The notes under the pieces: generated by a model
What the model was told of the DNA's origin: nothing
Seen by the model: only the letters and a program-made list of their open reading frames with translations
The model's database searches: none
In this document: positions 42,069-50,319 of the stretch, one piece after another
How positions within the stretch are numbered: position 1 is the first letter of the stretch
Layout of the letters: each line of letters begins with the position of its first letter
Assembly (NCBI RefSeq): GCF_030409415.1
Contig: NZ_JAUFPW010000028.1
Span: 62,001 to 126,000, forward strand
Direction of reading: 5' to 3'
Length of the DNA: 64,000 nt
From: Pedobacter aquatilis
Lineage (GTDB): Bacteria; Bacteroidota; Bacteroidia; Sphingobacteriales; Sphingobacteriaceae
Translations under genes and position numbers: made by a program

Positions 42069-43871
42069 CTAGTTTTTACTACCGTTTGCTTTACGTTGTT
42101 GCTCTGTTAAGAAAATTTTACGTAAACGCATGCTTTGAGGCGTAACTTCGATGTATTCATCAGCCTGGATATACTCCATAGATTCTTCTAAAGAGAATTT
42201 AATTGCTGGTGCAATACGCGTATTATCATCTGTACCAGAAGCACGCATGTTGGTTAACGCTTTTCCTTTAACGATGTTAATTACTAAGTCGTTATCACGG
42301 ATGTGCTCTCCTAAAATTTGTCCTTCGTAAATATCAACACCTGGATCTACAAAGAAACGACCTCTATCTTGCAATTTATCGATTGAATAAGCTGTAGTTG
42401 TACCTTTATCCATAGATATTAAAACTCCATTTAAACGACCAGGAATTGTACCTTTCCAAGGCTCGTAAGCTTTGAAACGGTGTGCCATAATCGCCTCGCC
42501 AGCAGTTGCAGTTAATACGTTGTTACGTAAACCAATAATACCCCGAGATGGAATCTCGAATTCTAAGTGTTGTAAATCGCCTTTAGGTTCCATAATTAAT
42601 AACTCACCTTTACGCTGCGTTACCAATTCGATTACCTTACCAGAAACTTCAGCAGGTACGTCAACAATTAAGGTTTCAACTGGCTCATGTTTTTTACCGT
42701 CGATTTCTTTAACAATTACCTGTGGTTGCCCAACTTGCAATTCGTAACCTTCACGACGCATCGTTTCGATTAAAACAGATAAATGTAGAATACCACGACC
42801 ATAAACCAACCATGAATCTGCACCTTGAGTTTCAACAACTTTAAGTGCAAGATTTTTCTCCATCTCCTTCATTAAACGATCTTTGATACGTTGTGAAGTA
42901 ACTAACTTACCTTCCTTACCAAAGAATGGTGAATTGTTAATAGTAAACAACATATTCATTGTAGGCTCATCAATGCTAATTACTGGTAATTGCTCTGGAT
43001 TTTCGAAATCAGCGATGGTATCGCCAATATCAAAACCATCAATACCTACAACTGCACAAATATCACCAGAACCAACTTCTGTAGTTCTAATTTTACCTAA
43101 ACCTTCGAAAGTATAAAGTTCCTTTACTCTTGATTTAACAATTTTGCCATCGCGTTTAATTAAAGTTACCGGCTGGTTTTCTTTAATTGTACCACGATGT
43201 ACACGGCCAATTGCAATACGACCTACGAAAGATGAATAATCTAACGAAGTGATTTGCATTTGTAAGCTACCATCATTAATTGGTGCAGCAGGAATATTCT
43301 CTACAACAGCATCTAACAAAGCAAAAATGTCAGTTGTTGGTTTTTGCCAATCTGTACTCATCCACCCTTGTTTAGATGAACCGTAAATAACCGGGAAATC
43401 TAATTGATCTTCAGTTGCCTCAAGGTTAAAGAATAATTCGAAAATTTGCTCGTAAACCTCTTCCGGGCGACAGTTTTCTTTATCAACTTTGTTTACAACC
43501 ACAATTGGTTTTAAACCTAAAGCCAAAGCTTTTTGCGTTACGAAACGCGTTTGAGGCATCGCACCTTCAAATGCATCGCAAAGTAAAAGTACACCATCAG
43601 CCATCTTTAAAACACGCTCTACCTCACCGCCGAAATCCGCGTGACCAGGTGTATCAATGATGTTAATTTTTACATCCTTGTATTGAACAGATACGTTTTT
43701 AGATACGATTGTGATACCACGCTCACGCTCCAAATCGTTGTTATCCAATATCAACTCTCCTTTTTGTTCGTTATCACGAAAAACAGAACAAGAGTGTAAA
43801 ATTTTATCAACCAATGTGGTTTTACCGTGGTCAACGTGTGCTATAATAGCTATATTTCTAATCTTTTGCAT
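42069..43871 (-). CDS. typA: Translational GTPase TypA/BipA
   Basis: A 600-residue ribosome-associated GTPase of the EF-G family that helps 50S assembly and stress adaptation. G motifs: AHVDHGKTTL (11-20), RGITIVSK, DTPGHADFGGEVERVL, VVVNKVDKENCRPEE and the SSK G5 region. Domains II (about 200-290), III and V (PVETLIVDVPAEVSGKVIELVTQRKGEL) and the TypA-specific C-terminus (GRLNGVLISMDKGTTTAYSI onward) are all present. The length matches the family. It has its own promoter and terminator. Confidence 0.97.
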   Translation of the reverse strand: MQKIRNIAIIAHVDHGKTTLVDKILHSCSVFRDNEQKGELILDNNDLERERGITIVSKNVSVQYKDVKINIIDTPGHADFGGEVERVLKMADGVLLLCDAFEGAMPQTRFVTQKALALGLKPIVVVNKVDKENCRPEEVYEQIFELFFNLEATEDQLDFPVIYGSSKQGWMSTDWQKPTTDIFALLDAVVENIPAAPINDGSLQMQITSLDYSSFVGRIAIGRVHRGTIKENQPVTLIKRDGKIVKSRVKELYTFEGLGKIRTTEVGSGDICAVVGIDGFDIGDTIADFENPEQLPVISIDEPTMNMLFTINNSPFFGKEGKLVTSQRIKDRLMKEMEKNLALKVVETQGADSWLVYGRGILHLSVLIETMRREGYELQVGQPQVIVKEIDGKKHEPVETLIVDVPAEVSGKVIELVTQRKGELLIMEPKGDLQHLEFEIPSRGIIGLRNNVLTATAGEAIMAHRFKAYEPWKGTIPGRLNGVLISMDKGTTTAYSIDKLQDRGRFFVDPGVDIYEGQILGEHIRDNDLVINIVKGKALTNMRASGTDDNTRIAPAIKFSLEESMEYIQADEYIEVTPQSMRLRKIFLTEQQRKANGSKN

Positions 43872-43894
43872 AAAATGCGCCTATAAATTTGGCG

Positions 43895-43902
43895 CAAAGA
43901 TA
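43895..43902 (-). promoter_or_regulatory. -7 promoter box of typA
   Basis: Minus-strand TATCTTTG (43902-43895), followed by GCGCC, is the classic Bacteroidota -7 box. It sits 23 bases before the typA ATG. The -33 box is not clear. Confidence 0.55.
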
Positions 43903-44270
43903 GTGTTTTTAAATGAAATTTTAAGGGTTAAGCCTACTATTTATCTCATTATGTTTTCGTTAAATTTTGATTGTCAATAGTTTAATACATCAAACCGACA
44001 CCAACGCAATCAGAAAATCTCATTTGGTAAAAAGCGGGTTGTGAGCATCATAAAAATTTGTAAAGCAAAAACAGCATTTCATTTTGATGTTCGCCCCGCT
44101 ATTTTTTTACTCCGCTACGCTCCGTGTTCACTGCTATCGATTTAATTAATACATTTCGGTGCGCAAATTAAACACCTGCAGAAACCAAAATTCAAAACTT
44201 ATTGTCAATCAAAAGTGAAGCAACATGCAACCTATCTTTCAAATGATTCGTCATGCAGTAAAACAATTAT
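43903..44270. other. Intergenic region with long imperfect inverted repeat
   Basis: The divergent gap between typA and the retropepsin-like gene has no gene. AGCGGGTTGTGAGCATCA (44037-44054) pairs imperfectly with TGATGTTCGCCCCGCT (44088-44103), enclosing an AT-rich loop. It continues into CTCCGCTACGCTCCGTGTTCAC, a word that looks like a dispersed repeat end. A TATCTTTC near-promoter lies at 44233-44240 before the gene at 44271. Confidence 0.5.
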
Positions 44271-45416
44271 ATGAAGAAACCAATTTTAATCTTTACGATC
44301 ATCCTAACCTTTACGATTAAATCTTCTTCGGCACAGAATAATCTGATAGATAGCCTTTCATTCAATACCGAAAAAGGACTTCTAATATTCGAGGGCTACT
44401 TAAATGGTGTGAAAACAGATTTTGCATTTGATACTGGCGCCAGCTTGGGCGCATTGAATAGCAAAAACCTAGATGAAGCAAAGATTGAAATATCGGGCTC
44501 AAAAAACATTAGAGATAGTCAGAAAAAATCAGCAAAATTAGATTTAGCCAAGATAAATACCTTAAAAATTGGTCCGCATAGTTTTTCAAATATTACCAGC
44601 GTTGTTGCAGATATGCCATTTCTTTTCTGCAATAAAACTTACCTTCTAGGCGGAGATATCATTAACAAACTAAATTGGAAATTCGACTTTAAGAAAAACA
44701 TCGTTTATTTCTCTAAAACGGCCTTTACTCCAGAAAATAATATGCAGCAAATGCCATTTAAAATTGTTGGAAACAGGCATTTCACAAACTTAACTATTGC
44801 TAATACACCCGTAGATAATATATTAATAGACTTCGGCTATGCCGGAAATTGTACAATGGATGCCAACATTAAAAGCACTAAAGAAGTCGCTAAAAAAGTG
44901 TTGCCTGAGAATTTATACAAATTCAAAAGCTCATCAATGGGCATAAACACAATGTCGTCTGGTAAACCAACCAATACGTTTTTTATGGATTCAGTAGTTT
45001 TTGGAGGAGTTGTATTAAATAACTTTAAGATAAATGCTATGGTGAATACGCATAATAAAATTGGACTTTATTTTCTAAAAAACAATTTTAACCAGCTGAT
45101 AATAAACAGTATTGACCTTAAATATTGGCTACTTCCAAATAATATTGCACCAAAAAGGCAAATGAATTTTGATGCCAGCTTCCATTTTAATGATAAACGT
45201 AAAATTGAGGTTGTTGCACTAAATGGTTCAGCTGAGCACAGCGCAAATCTGCTAAATATCGGACAAACAATTACAGAGTTGAATGCCAGAAATGCGGACA
45301 GCTTTACTGATAGATGTGATTTTTTAATATGGTATGCCGAACAAGCTAAAAAAGAAGAATTTTCAGTGATTACTGATAAGGGAGAAAAATTAACCATCAA
45401 AAAATCAGTTTTTTAA
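44271..45416 (+). CDS. Retropepsin-like aspartic protease, exported
   Basis: A 381-residue exported protein (signal peptide to about residue 21). The retropepsin active-site loop DFAFDTGAS has Asp54-Thr-Gly. A second, similar lobe (NRHFTNLTIANTPVDNILIDFGYAGN) has Asp187-Phe-Gly where a second D-T-G would be, so one chain seems to carry two half-lobes with one typical and one modified triad. The C-terminal part (about 295-381), with LLNIGQTITELNARNADSF, resembles a PDZ-like end, as in many Bacteroidota aspartyl proteases. It is likely periplasmic; substrates unknown. Convergent with the esterase gene 17 bases away. Confidence 0.75.
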   Translation: MKKPILIFTIILTFTIKSSSAQNNLIDSLSFNTEKGLLIFEGYLNGVKTDFAFDTGASLGALNSKNLDEAKIEISGSKNIRDSQKKSAKLDLAKINTLKIGPHSFSNITSVVADMPFLFCNKTYLLGGDIINKLNWKFDFKKNIVYFSKTAFTPENNMQQMPFKIVGNRHFTNLTIANTPVDNILIDFGYAGNCTMDANIKSTKEVAKKVLPENLYKFKSSSMGINTMSSGKPTNTFFMDSVVFGGVVLNNFKINAMVNTHNKIGLYFLKNNFNQLIINSIDLKYWLLPNNIAPKRQMNFDASFHFNDKRKIEVVALNGSAEHSANLLNIGQTITELNARNADSFTDRCDFLIWYAEQAKKEEFSVITDKGEKLTIKKSVF

Positions 45417-45433
45417 TGGTTAATTTTTATTTC

Positions 45434-46243
45434 TTAAACCTCAAAAGCCCAGTTTAAAAAGGCAGGCATCGCATTTTCCCAAGTTGGAACGTCATGCTTT
45501 CCGCCAACTTTTTCGTAATAGAAAATATGTTCGGGGCGCTTATAATTTTTCTTCATTAATGATTTTACAACATCAATGGTATCATCAATAGAATCGATAA
45601 TAAAGTTTTTGTTTCGGTCTGCCTTTTCATCTTCCGTACCCGTCATCAACCAAAATTTCATATCTGGTTTGGTAGAGGTCGTATCGATAAGTTCGTGCAT
45701 AATTCTATCAGCATCGGTATAACCATCAGCTAAATCTTTTTTACGCCACCAAAAAGCACCAGAGAAAACACCTATGGCATCAAAAACAGAAGGATTTTTC
45801 CAGGCAATATCAAAAGCAGATAAACCACCCAAAGAAAAACCTGCAAAAGCAACTTTTCCATTAATTGGCATCGCAATTTTTTTCTTTACAAAAGGCAATA
45901 ACTCTTTAATAATAAAATCAGAATATAAATTTGCCTTAGCACCACGACCTTTAAAATCGGGCGTACCTGCTACACCATATTCCATTAAACGTTCTGTCGA
46001 TGCCTTAATGGCCACAACAATTAAACGGTGATTTCTTTTATATTGATGGGCGTCTTGAAGAATTTTTGCAAAATCCATTTTTGCAACATCCTGCCCATCA
46101 TTTAGTAGTAATAATTCTATTTTTTCATTTCCCAAAATACCTTCAGGAGCATATATATCTATTTCAACTTCGTGCTTTAAATAAGCCGAAGGAACTTTAA
46201 AACTACTGGTATTAACCTTTACAGATAAAATTGTACTATACAT
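45434..46243 (-). CDS. Alpha/beta-hydrolase esterase (enterochelin esterase-like)
   Basis: A 269-residue hydrolase without a signal peptide. The nucleophile elbow is AFAGFSLGGLSAFDIAW (Ser in GFSLGG, about 138-145), the acid Asp lies in the following strand (WLMTGTEDEKADRNK), and the His is in VGGKHDVPTWENAMPAFL near the end. It belongs to the putative-esterase family of enterochelin esterase and antigen 85. It is divergent from the amidoligase-type cluster that starts at 46416 and whose first gene is another esterase, so the two hydrolases may serve the same substrate. Confidence 0.85.
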   Translation of the reverse strand: MYSTILSVKVNTSSFKVPSAYLKHEVEIDIYAPEGILGNEKIELLLLNDGQDVAKMDFAKILQDAHQYKRNHRLIVVAIKASTERLMEYGVAGTPDFKGRGAKANLYSDFIIKELLPFVKKKIAMPINGKVAFAGFSLGGLSAFDIAWKNPSVFDAIGVFSGAFWWRKKDLADGYTDADRIMHELIDTTSTKPDMKFWLMTGTEDEKADRNKNFIIDSIDDTIDVVKSLMKKNYKRPEHIFYYEKVGGKHDVPTWENAMPAFLNWAFEV

Positions 46244-46290
46244 AATTATTCAAAACCCCTATCACATGGCAACCGCCTCAAAATTTTAGG

Positions 46291-46320
46291 CAAAGTTACA
46301 AATCTTGATAAACTATTAAA
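46291..46320 (-). promoter_or_regulatory. Promoter of the leftward esterase gene
   Basis: On the minus strand, TTTA (46320-46317), an 18-base spacer, then TAACTTTG (46298-46291), matching TANNTTTG. The start of transcription would be about 40 bases before the ATG at 46243. Confidence 0.5.
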
Positions 46321-46415
46321 TATCAGTTACCATTTTTTACATTAAGCTTTAATTTAAACAAAAGCATTCAATTTTGTAGAATTTAATTTATACCTTAAAG
46401 CATTAAAATTTTTGT

Positions 46416-47123
46416 ATGGTTAAAGAAGAACATAAAAAGTGGTACAGCCCAAATTTAAGTGCTGAAATCGACATGCTCATCTTTGGTCACGGTGGTATCC
46501 CTATTCTACTGTTCCCAACGAGCATGGGGCGATATTTTGAGAATAAAGATTTCAAATTGATAGATTCTGTTGAAGGATTTATCAACGAAGGAAAAATTAA
46601 GATTTATTGTCCTGACGGCATTGATAAATTAAGCTGGTACAACAAAAGCATACATCCCGCAGATAGAGTAAAAAATCATATTTGGTACGATAAATACCTA
46701 TTAGAGGAAGTAGCGCCTTTAGCCCGACATGAAACCGGACATAGCAAAATTATAACCGCAGGTTGTAGTTTTGGCGGTTATCATGCAGCAAACTTTGCTT
46801 TCCGTCATCCATGGTTAGTTAGCCACATGTTTAGCATGAGTGGTGCTTTTGATATTACTGGTCAGCTAGATGGATTTTATAATGACGATGTTTATTTTAA
46901 CAATCCGGTTGATAATTTAATGAACAATAGCAATCCAGAACTTCATTATATGAAAATAGTTTTGGGTACAACCGATAGAGATATGTGCAGAGGTGATAAC
47001 GAGAATTTATCACGAATTCTATCTCAAAAAGGAATAAATCACTGGCTTGATATTAGGCAAAATGCCGACCATGACTGGCCAATATGGAGAGAAATGTTTC
47101 CAAATTATATTGCACAATTATAA
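46416..47123 (+). CDS. Esterase family protein, first gene of the ligase cluster
   Basis: A 235-residue cytoplasmic alpha/beta-hydrolase. The elbow is ITAGCSFGGYHAANFAFRHP (Ser in GCSFGG, about residue 118), the Asp is likely in VLGTTDRDMC, and the His is in NADHDWPIW (about 217-225). GHGGIPILLFPTSMGRYFEN near the start supplies the oxyanion part. Such proteins hydrolyse esters or peptides. It begins a rightward series of five genes with ATP-grasp, carboxylate-amine ligase and glutamine amidotransferase functions, where it could cleave or release an ester or thioester-linked intermediate; this is inferred from position. Confidence 0.8.
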   Translation: MVKEEHKKWYSPNLSAEIDMLIFGHGGIPILLFPTSMGRYFENKDFKLIDSVEGFINEGKIKIYCPDGIDKLSWYNKSIHPADRVKNHIWYDKYLLEEVAPLARHETGHSKIITAGCSFGGYHAANFAFRHPWLVSHMFSMSGAFDITGQLDGFYNDDVYFNNPVDNLMNNSNPELHYMKIVLGTTDRDMCRGDNENLSRILSQKGINHWLDIRQNADHDWPIWREMFPNYIAQL

Positions 47124-47134
47124 TAAACAGTTGT

Positions 47135-47173
47135 TCGTTGCTTGTTTTTCGAAAAACGATAGACGATCAACGA
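47135..47173. repeat. Nested palindrome between esterase and ATP-grasp genes
   Basis: TCGTTG (47135-47140) and CAACGA (47168-47173) enclose the perfect palindrome GTTTTTCGAAAAAC (47144-47157) and an ACGATAGACGATCAACGATAAA word repeat. It could be a processing or attenuation site in the operon or another intergenic word repeat. Confidence 0.45.
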
Positions 47174-47194
47174 TAAAACATTAAATATATACCA

Positions 47195-48235
47195 ATGAAA
47201 AAAATAGGGATCTTATTTGGCCAGGAACGCTCTTTTCCTGAAGCCGTAATTGAAAGAATCAATCAGAAAGCTGAAAAAGGCATCATTGCCGAAGCCGTTA
47301 AAATAGAGAAAATATTCCAAAATGCACCGCTGGGTTATTCGGTAATTATCGACCGGATTTCGCAAGATGTGCCTTTTTACCGTGCATCGTTAAAAAATGC
47401 CGCCATTACCGGAACTGCTGTCATTAATAACCCATTTTGGTGGAGTGCCGATGAGAAGTTCTTTAATAATGCCCTGGCAGAACAAATTGGTGTACCTGTA
47501 CCCAAAACCGCATTAATTCCATCAAGACAACATCCAACAGGAACAACAGGCGAATCTTTTTCTAACCTTGCCATGCCTTTAGACTGGGATGCCATTTTTG
47601 AATACACAGGCTTTCCGGCTTATATGAAACCTTATGATGGCGGTGGATGGAGAGATGTTTATAAACTTCATGATAAGGAAGATTTCTTCGACAAACATAG
47701 CGGAACTGAACAATTGGTTATGCTTCTACAAGAAGAAATTATTTTTGAAGAATATTTTAGATGTTATTGCATTGGCGGAAAACACGTTCGCATAATGCAA
47801 TATGATCCACGCAACCCACACCATTTACGCTACGCAGTAGACACCAAACCATCGAGCGAAAAATTATTAAAAACCGTTGAAGAATATACTTTAAAACTTT
47901 GCCAATATTTAGGTTACGATTTTAATACGGTAGAATTTGCTGTGCGTGATGGTGTGCCTATCGCGATTGACTTTTGTAACCCTGCACCAGATGCTGACAT
48001 TAAAAGCGTAGGCCAGGAGAACTTTGATTGGGTTGTAGAAACTACTGCTAATTATGCAATTGAGAGAGCTAAGGCACAAAAAGATGGTCAGGATAATTTA
48101 ACCTGGGGAGAATATATTAAATCTTCTGTTTCAGGAAAACCACTTATTGGAAATGCAGCAACTAAACCAGCTGTTAAAAAAACTGCATCAGAAAAAGCAC
48201 CTGCAAAAACTAAAAAACCAGCTGCAAAAAAATAA
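47195..48235 (+). CDS. ATP-grasp ligase (RimK/glutathione-synthetase-like)
   Basis: A 346-residue ATP-grasp enzyme: an N-terminal pre-ATP-grasp region, then AYMKPYDGGGWRDVYKL with the ATP-binding Lys145, LLQEEIIFEEYFRCYCIGG (178-195), and the Mg site TVEFAVRDGVPIAIDFCNPAPDAD with Glu247, Asp259 and Asn262. These enzymes join a carboxylate to an amine or thiol through an acylphosphate. The C-terminal tail (about 316-346) is Lys/Ala/Pro rich (for example KAPAKTKKPAAKK), disordered and basic, possibly a nucleic-acid or membrane contact. It lies 29 bases before the YbdK-like gene. Substrate unknown. Confidence 0.8.
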   Translation: MKKIGILFGQERSFPEAVIERINQKAEKGIIAEAVKIEKIFQNAPLGYSVIIDRISQDVPFYRASLKNAAITGTAVINNPFWWSADEKFFNNALAEQIGVPVPKTALIPSRQHPTGTTGESFSNLAMPLDWDAIFEYTGFPAYMKPYDGGGWRDVYKLHDKEDFFDKHSGTEQLVMLLQEEIIFEEYFRCYCIGGKHVRIMQYDPRNPHHLRYAVDTKPSSEKLLKTVEEYTLKLCQYLGYDFNTVEFAVRDGVPIAIDFCNPAPDADIKSVGQENFDWVVETTANYAIERAKAQKDGQDNLTWGEYIKSSVSGKPLIGNAATKPAVKKTASEKAPAKTKKPAAKK

Positions 48236-48264
48236 ACGGGATTTAGAATTTAATAACCATCAGG

Positions 48265-49365
48265 ATGAATGAATTTACGCTTGGTATAGAGGAAGAATAC
48301 ATGGTAATTGATCCCGTTACCAGGGAACTTACCTCGCACGACCAAAAAATTGTTGAAGCAGCGCAAAAAATACATAAAGACCAGGTTAAAGCAGAAATGC
48401 ACCAGGCTGTTGTAGAAGTTGGAACCGGAATTTGTAAAACAACAAGCGAAGCCCGAAAGGAAATTTCGCAGTTGCGTTATACCGTTTCGCAACTTGCAGG
48501 CGAACAAGGTTTACGTATTGGCGCTGCCGGAACACACCCATTTTCACATTGGGAAAAACAATTGATTACTGAACATCCCCGTTATAATGAAATTGTTAAC
48601 GAGTTGCAGGAAGCTGCACGCTCGAATTTAATATTTGGCTTACACGTTCACGTTGGTTTTCAATCGCGTGAGCTTGCCATACACATTGCAAACCAGGTAA
48701 GGTATTTTCTGCCTCACGTTTTTGCGCTATCCACAAATTCTCCGTTTTGGGAATCAAGAAATACAGGCTACAAATCTTTCAGAACCAAAATTTTCGATAA
48801 ATTTCCACGCACCGGAATTCCAGATATTTTCAATAGCATTGAAGATTACGATAGCTATGTTAAGCTACTAATTAAAACCAATTGCATGGATAATGCGAAG
48901 AAAATTTGGTGGGACATAAGAGTACATCCATTTTTTGATACAGTTGAGTTTCGAATTTGTGATTGCCCAATGCTTATTGATGAAACAATGGCTTTTACAG
49001 CTTTGTTTCAGGCACTCTGTGCTAAGCTTTATAAACTTCGCTTACAAAACATGACGTTTATTAATTATTCGCGTGCTTTAATTAATGAGAATAAATGGCG
49101 TGCTGCAAGGTATGGAATTGATGGAAACCTGATCGATTTTGGTAAAGAAATGGAAGTAAATTGCCGAAATCTTGTTTTAGAACTTCTGGATTTTGTAGAT
49201 GATGTTGTAGATGAATTAGGCTGCCGTGAAGATATAAATTACGTACATAAAATTTTAGAACACGGTACAGGCGCAGATAGGCAGTTGGCAGTTTACGAAC
49301 AAACTGGTAACTTTGAAGCCGTGGTAGATTACATTACCACACAGACACTTATAGGTGCAAAGTAA
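48265..49365 (+). CDS. Carboxylate-amine ligase (GCS2/YbdK family)
   Basis: A 366-residue glutamine-synthetase-fold enzyme of the GCS2 family, which forms a gamma-glutamyl or other amide bond from a carboxylate, an amine and ATP. Motifs: TLGIEEEYMVIDPVTREL (5-22), AEMHQAVVEVGTGICKTT (43-60), NLIFGLHVHVGFQS (121-134), and WWDIRVHPFFDTVEFRICDCP (about 215-235). YbdK of E. coli has weak glutamate-cysteine ligase activity, but the true products of relatives are mostly unknown. Spacing to neighbours is 29 bases before and 8 after, so it sits in the core of the operon. Confidence 0.88.
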   Translation: MNEFTLGIEEEYMVIDPVTRELTSHDQKIVEAAQKIHKDQVKAEMHQAVVEVGTGICKTTSEARKEISQLRYTVSQLAGEQGLRIGAAGTHPFSHWEKQLITEHPRYNEIVNELQEAARSNLIFGLHVHVGFQSRELAIHIANQVRYFLPHVFALSTNSPFWESRNTGYKSFRTKIFDKFPRTGIPDIFNSIEDYDSYVKLLIKTNCMDNAKKIWWDIRVHPFFDTVEFRICDCPMLIDETMAFTALFQALCAKLYKLRLQNMTFINYSRALINENKWRAARYGIDGNLIDFGKEMEVNCRNLVLELLDFVDDVVDELGCREDINYVHKILEHGTGADRQLAVYEQTGNFEAVVDYITTQTLIGAK

Positions 49366-49373
49366 AAATTATT

Positions 49374-50198
49374 ATGGATAAAAGGAGCTTAAGGGTTGCC
49401 GTTATTGATATGAATAACGGCGCTCCAAATCAGGGCATGCGGGGAATTCAGGAAATTTTATCCCGGTACAAAATTGAACACAATATAAATTTAACCTTCG
49501 ATATTTTCGATTTAAGGCAAAAGGGCGAAATCCCGGGCATAGATTACGATGCTTATATTTCAAGCGGTGGTCCGGGAAGCCCCATAGAAAGCAAGGGCGA
49601 AAAGTGGGAAAATGATTTTTTTCATCTCTTAGATAAAATTGAAGACTTCAATGCTTCCAACGATGAGAAGAAATATGCTTTTCTAATTTGCCACTCTTTT
49701 CAGTTGGCTTGCCGAAAATATAATCTGGGTAATGTAACAGAAAGACGCTCCAACGCTTTTGGTATTTTTCCAATTACCCTTACCGAAGATGGTGAGCAAG
49801 ATGAAATTTTCGAAGGCATTACAAATCCTTTCTTTTCTGTTGACAGTAGAGATTGGCAAGTAATTGAACCAAATTTAGAAGCTTTTGAGGTAAAAGGAGC
49901 AAAATTATTAGCTATCGAAAAAGAGAGAAAACACGTTGATTTAGAACGTTGTATGATGTCAATTCGATTTTCTGATGAGATTGTTGGCACTCAATTTCAT
50001 CCGGAAGCAGACCCAATTGGTATGAAAATGTATCTTCTGCAGGATGAAAAGAGAAAAGTTATCATCGACACACACGGAGAAGCAAAATATTACGATATGC
50101 TGAATAGTTTAGATGATCCGGATAGAATTGTACTAACTCAAAGTGTAATTCTTCCAAACTTCTTGAATAAAGCTGTAGGAAATTTACAAGAGGCATAA
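49374..50198 (+). CDS. Class I glutamine amidotransferase
   Basis: A 274-residue class-I GATase. The triad is visible: Cys106 in LICHSFQLACR, His209 and Glu211 in GTQFHPEADP; ISSGGPGSP (62-70) is the typical oxyanion-side loop. Free-standing members provide ammonia from glutamine to a partner ligase, or hydrolyse gamma-glutamyl amides. With the carboxylate-amine ligase eight bases upstream, ammonia supply or gamma-glutamyl hydrolysis within the same pathway is the likely role. I cannot tell which synthase domain it serves. Confidence 0.85.
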   Translation: MDKRSLRVAVIDMNNGAPNQGMRGIQEILSRYKIEHNINLTFDIFDLRQKGEIPGIDYDAYISSGGPGSPIESKGEKWENDFFHLLDKIEDFNASNDEKKYAFLICHSFQLACRKYNLGNVTERRSNAFGIFPITLTEDGEQDEIFEGITNPFFSVDSRDWQVIEPNLEAFEVKGAKLLAIEKERKHVDLERCMMSIRFSDEIVGTQFHPEADPIGMKMYLLQDEKRKVIIDTHGEAKYYDMLNSLDDPDRIVLTQSVILPNFLNKAVGNLQEA

Positions 50199-50231
50199 AT
50201 GCCAAAAAATTGAAATAAAAATCTAAAATGG

Positions 50232-50295
50232 CCGTCATTCCGAGGCACGAAGCAATCCTTTTTTGAGGGAGACTGCTTCGTGCCCCGCAATGACG
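50232..50295. repeat. Long palindrome (REP-like), copy 2, inside the ligase operon
   Basis: The left arm 50232-50257 (CCGTCATTCCGAGGCACGAA and on) and right arm 50271-50295 (GACTGCTTCGTGCCCCGCAA and on) are near reverse complements, with a few mismatches, and match the perfect copy at 19739-19808. It separates the amidotransferase gene from the last gene of the cluster, where its RNA hairpin could reduce read-through or stabilise the upstream mRNA. Confidence 0.8.
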
Positions 50296-50319
50296 ATTAC
50301 GCTAACCTTACCAAATATT

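Noticed and set aside
50263..50319. Longer N-terminus of the last ligase-cluster gene
   Set aside because: The extra codons come from the REP-like palindrome, while ATG 50320 opens a normal N-terminus.
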